Part shown: positions 1-11,649 of the stretch, piece after piece
How positions within the stretch are numbered: position 1 is the stretch's first letter
How the letters are laid out: each line of letters begins with the position of its first letter
From: Bactrocera neohumeralis
Lineage: Eukaryota; Arthropoda; Insecta; Diptera; Tephritidae
Assembly (NCBI RefSeq): GCF_024586455.1
Contig: NC_065919.1
Span: 25,210,839-25,274,838, forward strand
DNA length: 64,000 nt
Direction of reading: 5' to 3'
Position numbers and translations under genes: made by a program
The notes under the pieces: generated by a model
The model's database searches: none
The model's input: only the letters and a program-made list of their open reading frames with translations
What the model was told of the DNA's origin: nothing

Positions 1-751
1 GACATTGATTGGAAGTGAAGTTATTGTGTTTTATTGCNCAAATGGGCTTCGAACAAAGAGCCAACATTAAATTTTTTTTTTTAAATTGGTAAAACTTTTA
101 CCGAAACGTTTCAATTGATGAAACAAGTTTATGGCGATGATTGCCTATCCCGTAGCAGAGTGCACGAGTGGTTGCAACGTTTTCAAAGTGGTCGAGCGGA
201 CATAAATCAACATCAACATGTGAGCCAATCAAAATCCGTGATCACCGGAAATTCCATCGAAATTCGAAAAATTTCGAAAAATCAGCCGAAATTATCATTG
301 AAATTCATGGAAATGGAATTGAACATCTCCAAAACATCGACTTAAAGCATTTTGACCGAACATTTGGGCTAACGAAAGGTGTGTGCACGGTTTGTTCCGC
401 ACAAATTGACTGACGACCAAAAATTGCTCAGAATCCAACATTCGAAGGACGATTATTTGACCAAAAATCACATTTTAACCATTAACTCCCGTATTCACCT
501 GATATGGCACCGTGCGACTTCTTCCTTTTCGAAAAAATGCATTTGCCCATGGAAGGAAAGCGTTATGCAGACTTAGAGGCCATTCAAAAGGCTTGCACCG
601 GCATACTGGCGGGCATATTGGCGGCCATACCGGCCAACGAGCTAAAACACTCGTTCGACATGCTTTTGGACTGTGCAAAAAGCTGTATCGAAGCAGAAGA
701 AGACTATTTTTAATAGAATGAATTGATTTTGCCGAAAAAACCATTTATTTT
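1..751 (+). pseudogene. mariner transposase relic, internally deleted, 5' end outside window
   Basis: Mariner (DD34D) transposase remnant. The N-terminal part reads through an HTH-type segment (motif YGDDCLSRSRVHEWLQRFQS, about 130-200), followed by RFVPHKLTDDQKLLRIQHSKD near 390-455. The frame then jumps, after ILTIN near 480, to the C-terminal part SPDMAPCDFFLF-like (about 500-530), ending in KSCIEAEEDYF and a stop at 711-713. The catalytic core carrying the first two Asp residues is missing; only the region of the third Asp remains. Several frameshifts are needed to read it. The copy near 56.1-56.8 kb has the same internal junction. No 3' terminal repeat is recognisable past about 751. Base 39 is ambiguous. 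The superfamily is sure; the subfamily is not. Confidence 0.85.
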
Positions 752-2299
752 GCTTTATATTATTATTAATGTAACTTTTAAAAGTCTTATTCTTAAAATC
801 TAATTAATGAGATGTCTGCATTTTTTCTGTTTGCAACGCATCTATGTCATAGTTTTATATGGTTGAGGCTATCTAATAAAGATGATCTGTGTGAAACCCC
901 AATCATACAGTCAATTACGATATGGTAATGTGTGTTCAACTAATGGTGTGTTTGAGAGCATTTGATGGGATTCTAGGTTAAATCGTCAAGAGTGCATTAG
1001 CCGTTGGAAGCTTATAAATTTGCTCACACTCATTCGCCTCATCTGCCTTCTACTTGTAGAGCATTCGTACTAACTGAGATAAAATTTGACTACTCTTTTT
1101 TGTAGCTAAACAGTTTTAGATCGTGATTCTTAGACATGTGGTCTTAAATTCAAATTCCGCGTGTTAAGGAGTTAATGCCTCCGCGCCGATTGGTCGATCG
1201 AAGAATGACGAGCATATCCATATGTTTTTGATACCTAAATTCAGAAGTTTTATGGCAACACTATAAGGTATTCACTGACCCACTCTTTGATTAGAATGAG
1301 CAGTTTACCATTTCTTAGTCAGTCAAGTGAAGATACCCGGATTTATATCCGCAAAATTCTGTCTCTCAACTAGTTATGTTTACTTCTTGTATGAGAATGG
1401 AAATATTATATCTTAGAAAATGCTTGTCTATATAAACACAAATGCGAGTATATACTAAACTTAAGGAATACAAGTTTAATGCGCAGCATATGTACATATC
1501 TATATAATACACTTACACACAAATAAATGCTCATATAAATATATTATATCAAGCCCAAGATGCTGATACTTCTTCGGCTCATATTCAATGCCTTCAACAG
1601 AGACGAAAATTCTCATTTTGGACATCAACCAAATATGGCGTGGTGTGGGCTTGGAGGTACGTGAATGGCATGGCTGCCGTGTCTGCCGACTGATTTATGG
1701 CTGACTGATGGAAATCAGTAAAGTTTGGGGCAATGACAGCCAATCAAAGGAACAATGCGCTGAGGAGAACGTGTGCAAAGATCTCTCAGCCACAATAAAA
1801 GAATGATATGGAAAGAAGATGGTAGATAATATTTTTTTATAGAAAAAAATTAAGCAAAACTAAAGGCAAACGCAATGCTCTGGTAAATTATTATCAAAAT
1901 AAAAAACGATTACAAATATGTGCGTGTTCATATGAGCATTATGTGCACACCATAATCTAATCATACAATTTTTAAAGAAATACTTGGGCTTAAGTCCCTT
2001 CAATCAAAATTAATATATTTTTAGTTCCAAAAAAGTGTGATATTTTAAGAGGTCGAACAAGATTTAATGCGCGGAGACAATGGTAAATATCCCATATATC
2101 CGTATGAATGTTGCTTTTTATATTTCGGGATTTGGCAACCCTACTGCTGCTATCTGGCAACTCACTACTTTATCGTAAAATCTGACATTTTTGAAGTTAA
2201 ATATACTCAGCACGTTTTGACATATGAGCGCTATTTGTTTTGTTTACAGTTACTTGGAATATTCATCTCGGTCAATAATTGGAATTAAGTCGCGATTAT
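752..2299. other. unassigned AT-rich intergenic DNA
   Basis: I see no gene, RNA or clear transposon here. The stretch is AT-rich with scattered TATA/CATA tracts (about 1425-1550). A 73-codon open frame at 2067-2288 has no family signature and a composition no different from its flanks. Confidence 0.5.
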
Positions 2300-2860
2300 T
2301 TTCACTCAGCAACAGTATATCGATGAACTTAATACAATTTTTGGTGATGAAGCTCCATCAAATACCAGTGTTTATCCAATCGAGATCTTAGTTGTCTCCA
2401 AAACGAATTTCGTTCAAAATCAGTTCTTGTTCCGGATTTTATTGCTGATGTGCTTTTACTGATATTGCAAGATCCTCATGATCATCATCTATCGTGGGAT
2501 TGAGACAACTATAGGCACCCGCATACGTAGAAAAATTGTCTTCACGTGGGATGCCACACAATTTGTTGATCGCTCAAAAAATGCTCGTGTCGATTGGTCG
2601 AGAGAAATAAGCAAAACAAATACGATAGCGGTGTTTGGAAGCACGGATGTGGCAAAAGTGACAGGTGAGAAATCGTAGATTTACGCGTATGAGCTCGGAA
2701 GTAAACAGCAGTCGGCTGTAGGGGTGTTTTCAGGAGAGCTGACGCACATCCAAGCAAATGGTTTCTTGTTTTCTTTTTGGAAAAACTGAACATGCCGCAC
2801 CCATACCACTAGAACAAAAAGAGTTTGCCGGTAATGAACGACAAAAGAGCCCGTATATGA
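2300..2860 (+). pseudogene. mariner transposase relic with a dead catalytic site
   Basis: Degenerate mariner transposase readable only by switching frames. The order of motifs matches the family: an N-terminal segment (ELNTIFGDEAPSNTSVY, about 2320-2375), then PHNL.IAQK.ARVDWSREI (about 2550-2610), then TGEKS*IYAYE (about 2660-2695), SKQQSAVGVF (about 2697-2730) and QANGFLFSFWK (about 2750-2790). Family members have TGDESWIYAYE at the fourth motif. Here the first catalytic Asp reads Glu and the conserved Trp is a stop. The region of the second and third Asp is missing after about 2860. No terminal repeats seen. This is a different mariner subfamily from the relic at 1-751. Confidence 0.75.
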
Positions 2861-3042
2861 ACGCAGTCTAAGACAATGAGAGTACAGCTAAAGATTTCAT
2901 TGTACCGAAATTTTCGTAACAAAAAATAACCGCCAAGGTAATTGAAAATCTTTATTTGAATATTCTAACTGTGTCAAAATTACATTGTAATCAATAAAAC
3001 CGTTTACTGTAAAATATTTTAAGGGAACTACGTTATACATTT

Positions 3043-3664
3043 TTATACCTTGAACAGGGTTTATAAGTTTGTAACAACCTGAATTAAGCTTCGGAGACTT
3101 TATAAAGTATTTATATAAATGATCAGTATATTGAGCTGAATCGATTTAGCCATGTCCGTCTGTCTGTCTGTCTGTGTATATACGAACTAGTCCCTCAGTT
3201 TTTAAGATATCGTTTTAAAATTTTTCAAACGTCATTTTCTCTTCAAGAAGCTGCTCATTTATCGGAACTGCCGATATCGGACCACTATAACATATAGCTG
3301 CCATACAAACTGAACGATCGGAATCAAGTTCTTGTATGGAAATGAAAATTTTACAACGTATCTTCACAAAAGTTGGCACAGGTTATTTTCTAAGGCCATA
3401 ATGTAATCCCCGAAGAAATTGTTCAGATCGGCTTACTATAGCATATAGCTGCCATACAAACTGAATGATCGGAATCAAGGGCTTGTAGGGAAAACTTTCG
3501 CACGACGTGACGTGATATCTTCACGAAATTTGACATGGATAGATAATAATATAATCTCCGAAAAAATTGTTCTGATCGGATTACTATAGCACATACATAG
3601 CTTCCATACGAATGCACCTGTGAAAATGTTTCGGTGCAGCCGAATTTAACTTTTTTTCTTGTTT
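3043..3664 (+). mobile_element. INE-A dispersed repeat, near full length
   Basis: Copy of a family seen at least five times in this window. It opens with a degenerate hairpin (TATACCTTGAACAGGGTTTA; TATACCCTGAACAGGGTATA in other copies), carries a (GTCT)n tract at about 3156-3175, and then two roughly 150-bp internal units that each contain CTGCCATACAAACTGAA and GATCGGAATCAAG. It ends with a damaged hairpin (TTCGGTGCAGCCGAA) followed by TTTAACTTTTTTTCTTG. It has no coding capacity. The layout resembles non-autonomous Helentron-type INE elements; that placement is inference. Confidence 0.75.
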
Positions 3665-4192
3665 TATTTTTGTGTTGTTTTTTTAGTGGAATGGATGGTT
3701 AATGAGAGGTGTAAAATCATAAATATTTCATATTTTCGTACTTATAGTCTTAAAATCAAATTTAGTTGGAATAATAAAGCCATTAGTCTTTAACTATTTG
3801 AAAATGGACAAAAAAACTTTATCTATAATTTCTTTCATTTCTTTATCGATAATTTGCTTCATTTCGTTAATTATAATTATTGCTCTTCTAAATACTGATA
3901 GCCTTTTTTATGCCCTGTATTAACTGAAAAGCCTTTTAAGGTCACTATAAACACAAGCTGTGTACCGAAGGGAAAGAGAAGAACTCAACATAAAAACCTC
4001 CTAAGCAGGCGAAGAAACCTATTAGAACAGAGTTCTAAGATGACCTAAAACCATAATAAGATTCAAGAAGTAAACCATTTTATGGCATGTTTTGAATCAG
4101 AGTAAATGATATCAAACCTTAAATCTTTAGATTATTATTGACGATCAACCGACGGCAATATATCAAATCGCAGCCAAAGCTAGTAATTATTG
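3665..4192. other. unassigned AT-rich DNA
   Basis: Nothing recognisable in about 530 bp: no open frame above background, no repeat shared with the rest of the window. Confidence 0.5.
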
Positions 4193-4200
4193 TATATACA

Positions 4201-4831
4201 CAGTGACGTAGCTAGGGAGGGGCGAAGGGGGCCGTCGCCCCGGGCGCAACGTCTTGGGGGCGGCAAAACGATCTTCGCTGTTTTTTAATATTCAGAAAAA
4301 TACTTCAACAAATTTTTTTACAAAATTTATTGTAAAAGATAAAGAGTTGTACACTCACAACGTAATAATCTGAATAACAATGAAAAATATTAATTTTTAC
4401 TCGAATACTCTTCAGTCTTTGAATTTGTCTTATATCTTTTTTAAAAATAGTGATAGAACTTAAAGATGCACTTTTCTAGCTTTGGTCGCTGCAAAATCAC
4501 ATATCATATCATTGTAATTTAAAGTTGAAGCAGTTTCACATTCTATTGAGAGAATCGCAAGATTGGACAGTCTACTCTGACTCATGGTCGATCTCAAGTA
4601 AGATTTTGTAAATTTACTATAAATTTCCTCAAAAACCGTATTGTGAGAATTTTGGAACTTCAGAATTTGCGTGGCTTCTAGTTCCTAAATTTTATATACT
4701 TAATAACGAAGATATTTTGTAAAAATTCACTTTTGTTCGAACCACCTCATGAAACTTGTAGGTAGGTAGATAAAGGGGGGCGGCATGAACATCCTTGGCC
4801 CCAGGCGCCCGAAGTTGTAGCTACGCCACTG
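4201..4831 (-). mobile_element. hAT element, 631 bp, with intact 8-bp target duplication
   Basis: Bounded by TATATACA at 4193-4200 and the identical TATATACA at 4832-4839, the 8-bp duplication expected of hAT. The terminal inverted repeats are CAGTGACGTAGCTA on the left and, reverse-complemented, CAGTGGCGTAGCTA on the right, with GC-rich subterminal blocks containing GCGCCCGG/CCGGGCGC. The interior keeps the C-terminal transposase coding part on the minus strand, but the rest of the ORF is missing, so it is non-autonomous. A second copy lies at 11887-12271 in the opposite orientation. Confidence 0.92.
4460..4681 (-). pseudogene. hAT transposase C-terminal dimerisation domain fragment
   Basis: The minus strand reads 73 codons without a stop to a TAA at 4460-4462. 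It includes KSYLRSTMSQSRLSNLAILS followed by IECETASTLNYNDMICDFA. The run Y-L-R-S-T-M-x-Q-x-R-L-x-x-L-A-x-L-x-I-E is the hallmark of the hAT C-terminal dimerisation region (Dimer_Tnp_hAT), most like the ZMYM/zinc-finger-MYM type hATs. No start codon or catalytic region precedes it. It survives as an open fragment inside the element at 4201-4831. Confidence 0.85.
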
Positions 4832-4932
4832 TATATACACACTATCCTTCGGGTTCTATAGCATTTCATCATTTAGCTTTATGCTACATTCCCACTTAGC
4901 ATATACATACATATGTTTACTTAAACACTAAT

Positions 4933-5168
4933 ACCCTCAACAGGGAATATTAAGTTTGCCATGAAGTTTTTTATAACCAAAAGTATAAAATATATGTATA
5001 TATATGTATATAATCCGCTTGACGAGCAGAGTCAATTTTGCGCGGCCCGTCTATGTGTCCGTCTAGAAATACGCGAATTAATCACACCGAAACTGAACGA
5101 TCGGAATCAAGTGATTGTATGGTAAACTTTTATTTGTGAAGGGTGTTACAGCTGCGGTGCAACCGAAG
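4933..5168 (+). mobile_element. INE-A fragment
   Basis: Starts with ACCCTCAACAGGGAATATTAAG, a diverged form of the INE-A 5' hairpin region, continues through a decayed GTCTATGTGTCCGTCTAG tract (about 5048-5065), then ACTGAACGATCGGAATCAAG (about 5091-5110), and ends in a GTGCAACCGAAGTCG remnant of the 3' hairpin. The central 150-bp units are deleted. Confidence 0.65.
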
Positions 5169-6012
5169 TCGACCATTGTCTTGTTTTAATTACACCGGCG
5201 CATTGCAACACGTCTGCCACACAACGACGATGCGCTCAACTATAAGGCTTCCATCGGCTAATGACAAGCCAATTGGCATAACGCACCGAAAGTGCTTGGC
5301 TCAGGCGTGGAAACTATTCACTAGCCCACGCCCAACACTTGATTACAGTATTTTTCACCTGAATGCCACCAGTTTTAATTCCACTCATTTCAGTTGTGGC
5401 AAACTGATAATCGCTAAGCGCTCGTCATGCTGGTGGCATGGATACTCGCCGCTGATTGCCAATTGAGGATAACTTCACATGCAGTAAAAGGCATGCGGCA
5501 TGCGGCATGTGGAATATGCATTTGCAACGAGTGAAATAGTTTGTTGCATAGATAGCTGGAGTGGCGGTCAAACGTGATTGCATTTAAGCGTTTTTGAAAG
5601 TACGCGAAGGAGTTTACTTGTGCCAGCGCTAATGAATGCTAAATACACCGCAATTGAGTGTGTGTGCGTGTGTGTGTAACATGCACAAGTAATTGCTCTA
5701 TTTGCACAATCCCCTGCAAATATTGTTTCTGTAGCCGCCTGCGATGGCAATTGCTGCGGTAATGACGTAAGCAAATAGCGGCAAAGCAATGCTTGCAACT
5801 ATTGCGGTTCAATATGGCGCTCCCACTCCACCAGCGTTGCTGTATTTTTGTATTAAAAAGTATTTACTCTTATATTTACCGTTATGTAGATTTTTACAGG
5901 CACACAAAATGTTTCGCAAAGTGGAATGTATTGGTGTATCCAAACTATAACTCTAGACAATAATCGAGGTAATTTGTTGATCAAGACTTACTTGAATAAA
6001 AATGTTGGTATA
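5169..6012. other. non-repetitive host-like DNA, no defensible exon
   Basis: GC-balanced stretch with no similarity to the repeats in this window. It contains a (TG)n tract at about 5657-5678. Open frames at 5143-5466 (+) and 5568-5798 (-) show no recognisable domain, and the first begins inside the INE-A relic. I read this as intergenic or intronic host sequence. Confidence 0.4.
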
Positions 6013-6299
6013 TTGGGTAGTCGAAAAAGTCTTTTCGTATTTTGTCAATAGATGTCGTTGCAGTCGTATATCTCCAGTGCTAGCAATCAAATGTATAGTC
6101 AATGGCCTAACTTCGCCCTATTTCTAGTAAAAAATTTCCATTTTGTTATTGCAAAGCATCAACACTACTTCTAGATTTTTTCCCTTGGGCAGGTTATGTT
6201 TACCATCATATATATTTTTAAATTGCCTTGCCTGGGTAAACGATTTTTCAAAAAAATGTATTGGGCTATGTGTGTAGGACTTTAATTACTGTGCAAAAT

Positions 6300-8188
6300 A
6301 TGAGCGTAATCTGTCAATCGAACGGTACACCTCAGTAGTGCATTGAGATCTTAAAAAGGGATAAAAATATCGAACAAGGAATTAATGTCAAATTTTGTAT
6401 TTCTAACCAAATTTGGTGTGCGGAATCGTTCCGAGTGTTGGTAAAGTCTTACGGTGATTCAATTTTATAAAAAAATAAGACAAAACGTTAACTTCGGCTG
6501 CACCGAAGCTAATATACCCTTCCCTGGTGCATTTCTTTTAGTAACTATATTGCCTTAGAAAATAATCTGTACCAAATTTGGTGAAGATACATTGTCAAAT
6601 GTGAAAGTTTTCCATACAAGAACTTGATTCCGATCGTTCAGTTTGTATGGTAGCTATATGCTATAATTAACCGATCTGAACAATTTCTTCAGAGATTACA
6701 TTGTTGCCTTAGAAAATAATCTATACCAAATTTGATGAAGATACATTGTCAAATGTGAAAGTTTTCCATTCAAGAACTTGATTCCGATCGTTCAGTTTGT
6801 ATGGTAGTTATATGTTATAGTGGTCCGATCTGAACAATTTCTTCGGAAATTATTGCTTTAGAAAATAATCTGTGAAGGAAAATACATTGTCAAATGTGAA
6901 AGTTTTCCATACAAGAACTTGATTCCAATCGTTCAGTTTGTATGGTAGCTATATGTTATAGTTAACCGATCTGAACAATTTCTTCAGAGATTAGATTATT
7001 GTCTTAGAAAATAATCTGTACCAAATTTCATGAATATATCTTGTCAAATGTGAAAGTTTTCCATACAAGAACTTGATTCCGATCGTTCATATTGTATGGC
7101 AGCTATATGATATAGTTAACCGATCTGAACAATTTCTTCGGAGACTACATTGTTGCCTTAGAAAACAATACCAAATTTGGTGAAGATACATTGTCAAATG
7201 TGAAAGTTTTCCATACAAGAACTTGATTCCGATCGTTCAGTTTATATGGCAGTTATATGTTATAGTGGTCCGATATCGGCCGGTGTTACAAACATCGTGA
7301 CAAACGTAATATACCCTGTTCAGGGTATAACAAGTCTATGAGTGGAACAAAGCCTTCAAAGACGGTCGAGAGATCGTTCAAGACATGCCTCGTTTTGAAC
7401 GACTTTTGACCTCTTCAACTGATGAAAATATTAAAAAAGTGAAAAATATGGTGCTTGAAAATCATCTGGCAAATGTTGGAGAGCTCGACATCTCTCGCAA
7501 GTCCGTTCGAATGATTTGGTAGATATTTTGGCTATGAAACACGACCTTGCTCGACTCGTCTCGATAAAGCTGAATTTTTTTCATGGTCATGGAGAGCATT
7601 TTAACTGCCGATGAGATATGGGTTTATGAGTTTGACATGCAAACAAGTCAACAATCATGGGAATGGAGGAAAAAAAAACAAGCTGAAACTAAAAAAACCG
7701 CGCCAAAGCCGCTCAAAAGTCAAGGTGATGCTTATTGTTTTTTTAAGATATTCGTGGTTTGGCACATCATGAATTTGTTCCGAAAGGACTGACGGTCAAT
7801 CAACACTTCTATTTGGCCGTTTTGAGACGTTTGTGTGTGAACATCCGTCGAAAACGACCGGAGTTGTCGAAGAAAAATTCATAAATTTTACACGATGATA
7901 ATGCCTCATCGGAAGTAGCCACGATTGTGACCGAATTCAAAGCCAAAAACGAAATGAATATCATTGATCAACCACCGTATTTACCAGATTTGGCTCCGCG
8001 TAATTTTTTCTTTTTCCTCAAACTGAAATTGTCGCTCCGTGGAACTCGTTTTCAGTCGATCGAAGTGAACAAACGAAATGAAAGCGCTGAAGGCCATCCC
8101 AAAAAATCTTTATGAAAAGTGTTTCGAGGACTGGAAAAAGTCTATTACTGATGATCTGGTGGGGATTACTTTGAAGGCGGCGAAATAA
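6300..8188 (+). pseudogene. mariner transposase, all three catalytic Asp visible but frame broken
   Basis: The N-terminal half (about 6300-6472) ends in LVKSYGDSIL. The frame resumes after the repeat at about 7332 with QVYEWNKAFKDGREIVQDMP, then VLENHLANVGELDISRKSVR. The first Asp is in ADEIWVYEFD (about 7608-7637), the second in LHDDNASS (about 7890-7915), the third in YLPDLAPRNFFFF (about 7978-8015). The C-terminal end reads to a stop at 8186-8188. Reading it end to end needs several frame changes, and there are premature stops (for example after SVRMIW near 7520). It belongs to the DD34D mariner group. Confidence 0.88.
6476..7331 (-). mobile_element. INE-A copy inserted in a mariner, five internal units
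   Basis: In plus-strand order it starts with the AACGTTAACTTCGGCTGCACC hairpin end (about 6484 on) and ends in TATACCCTGTTCAGGGTATA at 7311-7330. Between them are five tandem units, each marked by a GCCTTAGAAAATAATCT-like motif at about 6552, 6706, 6854, 7001 and 7154, a spacing of 147-154 bp. The GTCT microsatellite segment seen in other copies is missing next to the hairpin at 7311. The mariner reading frame resumes right after the repeat, which fixes both of its ends to within a few bases. Confidence 0.85.
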
Positions 8189-8257
8189 ATATTGATGAAT
8201 AATTAAATATTTTGTGTTTTATTTACAATTTCCTGTTACTTTTTTATCACAAACTAT

Positions 8258-9261
8258 AGCTAGTAAAAATAGTTTGCCTTATTATCTTTTTTAAATCTTC
8301 TTATATATTTTCAGACATGTATTTATATGTAGTATTTGTATGTGTCTCTGTTGAAGTTTGCAATAACGTTCTTTCAAATCCATACGTGCATACATATGTA
8401 CACCTGCAAATACTCCTAATTTTATGTACATATACCTAGGCATATATGCACTAGTAATATTAGGGACGAACTGTGTCTCCTTTCATGTTGCATGCAAAAC
8501 AAACCCTAATACCATTATCTAATCCAATCAAGCACTGTAGTATTTTTCCAATTATTCGCCAACTCTACAAAGTAAAAAAGAGATCAACGATTGACAGTAG
8601 CGTAGTACACAAATAACAGTTCAGGATTTTCGATTACGCCTACAATCGCGTATTGAATTTTTTTCGAAAAATCAACTTCAACGAAAACTAGAAGAATTTG
8701 TAAGAGTAAAGCAAAAAAAAAAACATATGTATAAGATCGTGGTAACACGAAAATTCTCCTGCGATACAGCGAATTATGTAGCTTTCATAAGATTTGTTGC
8801 TTTACCCCTTTCAAGCTAATCGTTTCAACGTCTCTGTGCCTTCAGTAATCAGCAACGGACACGTATGTGTTTATTTAGCACTGGCTTTGTTTTGACAAAT
8901 TATTCTGCAATGTTTTGTGAAGCCGTTGATTGTCAGTGATTATGATGTCATGTGTGGGTGTCGCTTTAAAGGTGGACTGCTAGTAAAGTTTACAAGTTCA
9001 ATTAGCAGTTTGATATCGATTTTAGTTATTGGCAAGTTAGTTTCCCGTTTAGTTTGATTTTTCGTAGAAAAAATTCCTGGCAAAGTTTGCCATTTATTAG
9101 TCAAAAATCCTGAAAAAGTACTATTGAATATTATATATTTTATATATATATTCCCCGAACACTAGAAAAAGCAACGGCTGGTGCTAATCATTAAGGGAAA
9201 AGTATACTTGTAGTCCCCAAAATGTTTGCAATTTTGTTTTTTTTTTTCAGAGAAACATAAT
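8258..9261. other. unassigned AT-rich DNA
   Basis: No gene, repeat family or terminal repeat recognised. It contains A-rich tracts near 8710 and a TATATA run near 9135-9150. Confidence 0.5.
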
Positions 9262-10112
9262 GTATACAATAGTGTTAGCTAGAAGTTATTCAAAGTATTG
9301 CCCATCTGAAGCTCTAACAGCTCTCCAATCTTTCCGGCGCCGTCTTAGCTGACAAGATGAAGCAAGCCCATTTTTAATACCCTGTTCTGAAGTGAACTCA
9401 ATGCCAGTGAGGTGTTCTGCATCGACCGAAACAAATGATAGTCAAAAGGGAAAAGTCTGGACTGTAAGGCGGTAGAGGCAAAAGTTCCCAATAACTGTTG
9501 TTGTCGGAAGCGTTCCGCATTGATCGTTTCATTCGGTTTAAGAAGCTCATATTTACAGCACGCACTTCTGAATATATAGCTAAATATGGAACATTACTTG
9601 AAGTCATTGATATTCGGTTGATTTGTCTGTTTGGCTAGAATTTCCTTATTAATTTTTCATAATCAGTCACTGCTATGCAAAATCGTCTTTCAACGACTCT
9701 TGGCATCGATTCATATAACACGCAATTTCACTGCTTTTTAATGTAACCGACTGGTTTTGAACATCTTAAAATGTCTGCTTGAGTGACTATCAAGAACTCC
9801 ACAACCTCTTCTGGTATTTTTCAACAACCAATTTTCATAGAGTAATGTTTCCAATACCTAATCTTCAAACTTTTTTCCAGCGAGGCGTCCTTCGTTTTCC
9901 GAGTCCAAATCTCCACTTTTAAATCGTTCAAACCGCCTTAATAGAGCATATTCATCATAAACTTCCACCAAAATAAAATTAGTTTCCTCTAAGGTTAACT
10001 TCGTATTAAAGTAATCAAGGCGGTATCCCTGAAAAAACAAGCCTCGACATGCTTGAGTGAAAAAAAATATTGTTTTTAGGGCTTCAAATGAATGATAATG
10101 GAAAACACACAC
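9262..10112 (-). pseudogene. mariner transposase relic lacking the central catalytic region
   Basis: The minus strand reads an HTH-type N-terminus: FILVEVYDEYALLRRFERFK, then SGDLDSENEGRLAGKKFED (about 9860-9990). After degraded sequence, YELLKPNETINAERFRQQQ (about 9500-9555) joins directly to PPYSPDFS and, in another frame, FDYHLFRSMQNT (about 9410-9480). The stretch with the second catalytic Asp is deleted between these two. The C-terminal end RAVRASDGQYFE-like lies near 9280-9320. The motif set matches the mariner subgroup with NETINAERYRQQ, the same general group as the relic at 61760-62370. Confidence 0.78.
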
Positions 10113-11640
10113 ACGGAGCTTTCGAAGGCATCTTCGGAATATTGGAACAATGGAGTAATAATGAAGTTACACCATTTCATGGCAAACCGCACCAATATAT
10201 GTAGGTATGTAGTTATTGATCCGATATAACCGTTACTTAAGCAACATTTATTCAAATGAATGTTGCAGATAACATCCTATTAAAGTAGTTTCTCAACGAC
10301 TTGGCGCGGTTTATGGGTCTCATAGATGTAATGGAGTAGAGTAATGGCTTCCAGTTGTCCGCACCCAATTTTAAATGCAATTATCATAAACATACATATT
10401 TATCTGACCAAGGTCGCCAGAGTCTGTTTTAATGGAATATGCTTCCTTTCAGGTAAAATCATATTTCAACGCATTCCCACGCTTTTCTGGAAAACTTAAG
10501 ACAACGCAATCGTTCGCTAAGCCATGCTTACCTAATCATTCTTTATTATTTTAATTGCTTAAGACAGTGAAGTGGCAATGAAGCAGATTAAAAAATTAGA
10601 ATTTCTTTTACTAAACAGATGTATGCATGTATGTGTATGTGCTCACATGTATAGGTGTTTATGAAAATTATAGCAAAACCAACCACGTCATATGGAATAT
10701 GATATAAGCACGTACTATATACATACATATGTATGTATGTATATTCATGGTAAATTCATACGTCAATTTCGAAATATTGAACAGTATTGAGTTCAAAAAT
10801 TATACTTGCGGTAATAAATAAATAAGTGGAGCACTTTTTACATTAAGCAGAGGAAACAGAAAAAGTATAAATAGTTAATGTGAATTAGCACAAGGGAGGA
10901 ATTATCTGCGTCCGGTGGTGAATGGAAAAATTACCATGTTTTAAAAGCGTTCGCGCTGATCGATCTGGTGTCAACTGTTGCGCACTTTTTTCCAACGAAC
11001 TTATTGGATTTCACTAAACTGTTTCTTATGTATCTTTTCCACATTGGAAATTGTCTTTGTATGTATTATATGTACATATATATATTTAAAAACACTTATA
11101 TTGATACATGTGTGTATATTTTCTACGTATATTTATCAATAAGAACAGACGGATGATATAAATGTTAAAACCCGTAATCGAACAAAGTGGCCCAATAAAT
11201 TTAAATGCGAATAACCGCAAAATAGCGTCATGAAAACCACAACAACTGCGCACAGCGTGAAATCTAATTATTTATTTTAATAATTATTGCGAAAATATGT
11301 GGTGCGCAATGCCAATTTGTAATTGGCTAGCAAGGAATATGGCGTCCGAAGAATTAGCTTTGAGCACTTGACTTACTGCAGCATAACAACTAATCGAAAA
11401 AAAGTGTGCACCACGAGTTTACGACAGAATAACCGATATATTAACCGGCATATTATGTAGTAAATGGGTTTACTAGAGAATAACCGATATATAAACCGAT
11501 ATATTCGGTAGTAAACCCATAATTCCTAGTTTCTTTAGATTAAGGCAGGGCGATAATATATAAGGGGTTTCACAAGTTAAAAAAAATTAAAATTTTTTAT
11601 ATTTCAAAAATTTTATTGTTGAAAAATATATCCTCATATG
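10113..11640. other. unassigned AT-rich DNA
   Basis: No gene found. It holds a TATG microsatellite around 10720-10745. The open frame at 10968-11156 is driven by TATA/TGTA repeats and has no family signature. Confidence 0.5.
11427..11518 (+). repeat. short imperfect direct duplication
   Basis: Two adjacent copies of about 45 bp, both starting with GAATAACCGATATAT and ending with GTAGTAAA...GGGTTT or GGTAGTAAACCCA (about 11427-11472 and 11475-11518). Each copy also holds ACCGATATAT/ATATTCGGT dyads. Confidence 0.6.
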
Positions 11641-11649
11641 AACTCGACT

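Larger units (their letters stand above)
6013..8257 (+). mobile_element. mariner element split by an INE-A insertion
   Basis: Mariner of about 1.39 kb once the 856-bp insertion at 6476-7331 is subtracted, close to the usual 1.3 kb. It begins after TA at 6011-6012 with TTGGGTAGTCGAAAAAGTC. The right end is placed near 8257 from a weak inverse match (about 8230-8257), so it is approximate. The transposase frame is broken in several places. Confidence 0.8.

Noticed and set aside
3150..3180. GTCTGTCTGTCT tracts as independent microsatellites
   Set aside because: They recur at a fixed place inside INE-A and INE-B copies, so they are part of these elements.
4201..4260. GC-rich block that could be mistaken for a CpG island or promoter
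   Set aside because: It is the subterminal repeat of a hAT element, found again in inverse at 11887-12271.
5143..5466. 107-codon plus frame
   Set aside because: Starts inside an INE-A relic and shows no family motif. Best treated as chance.
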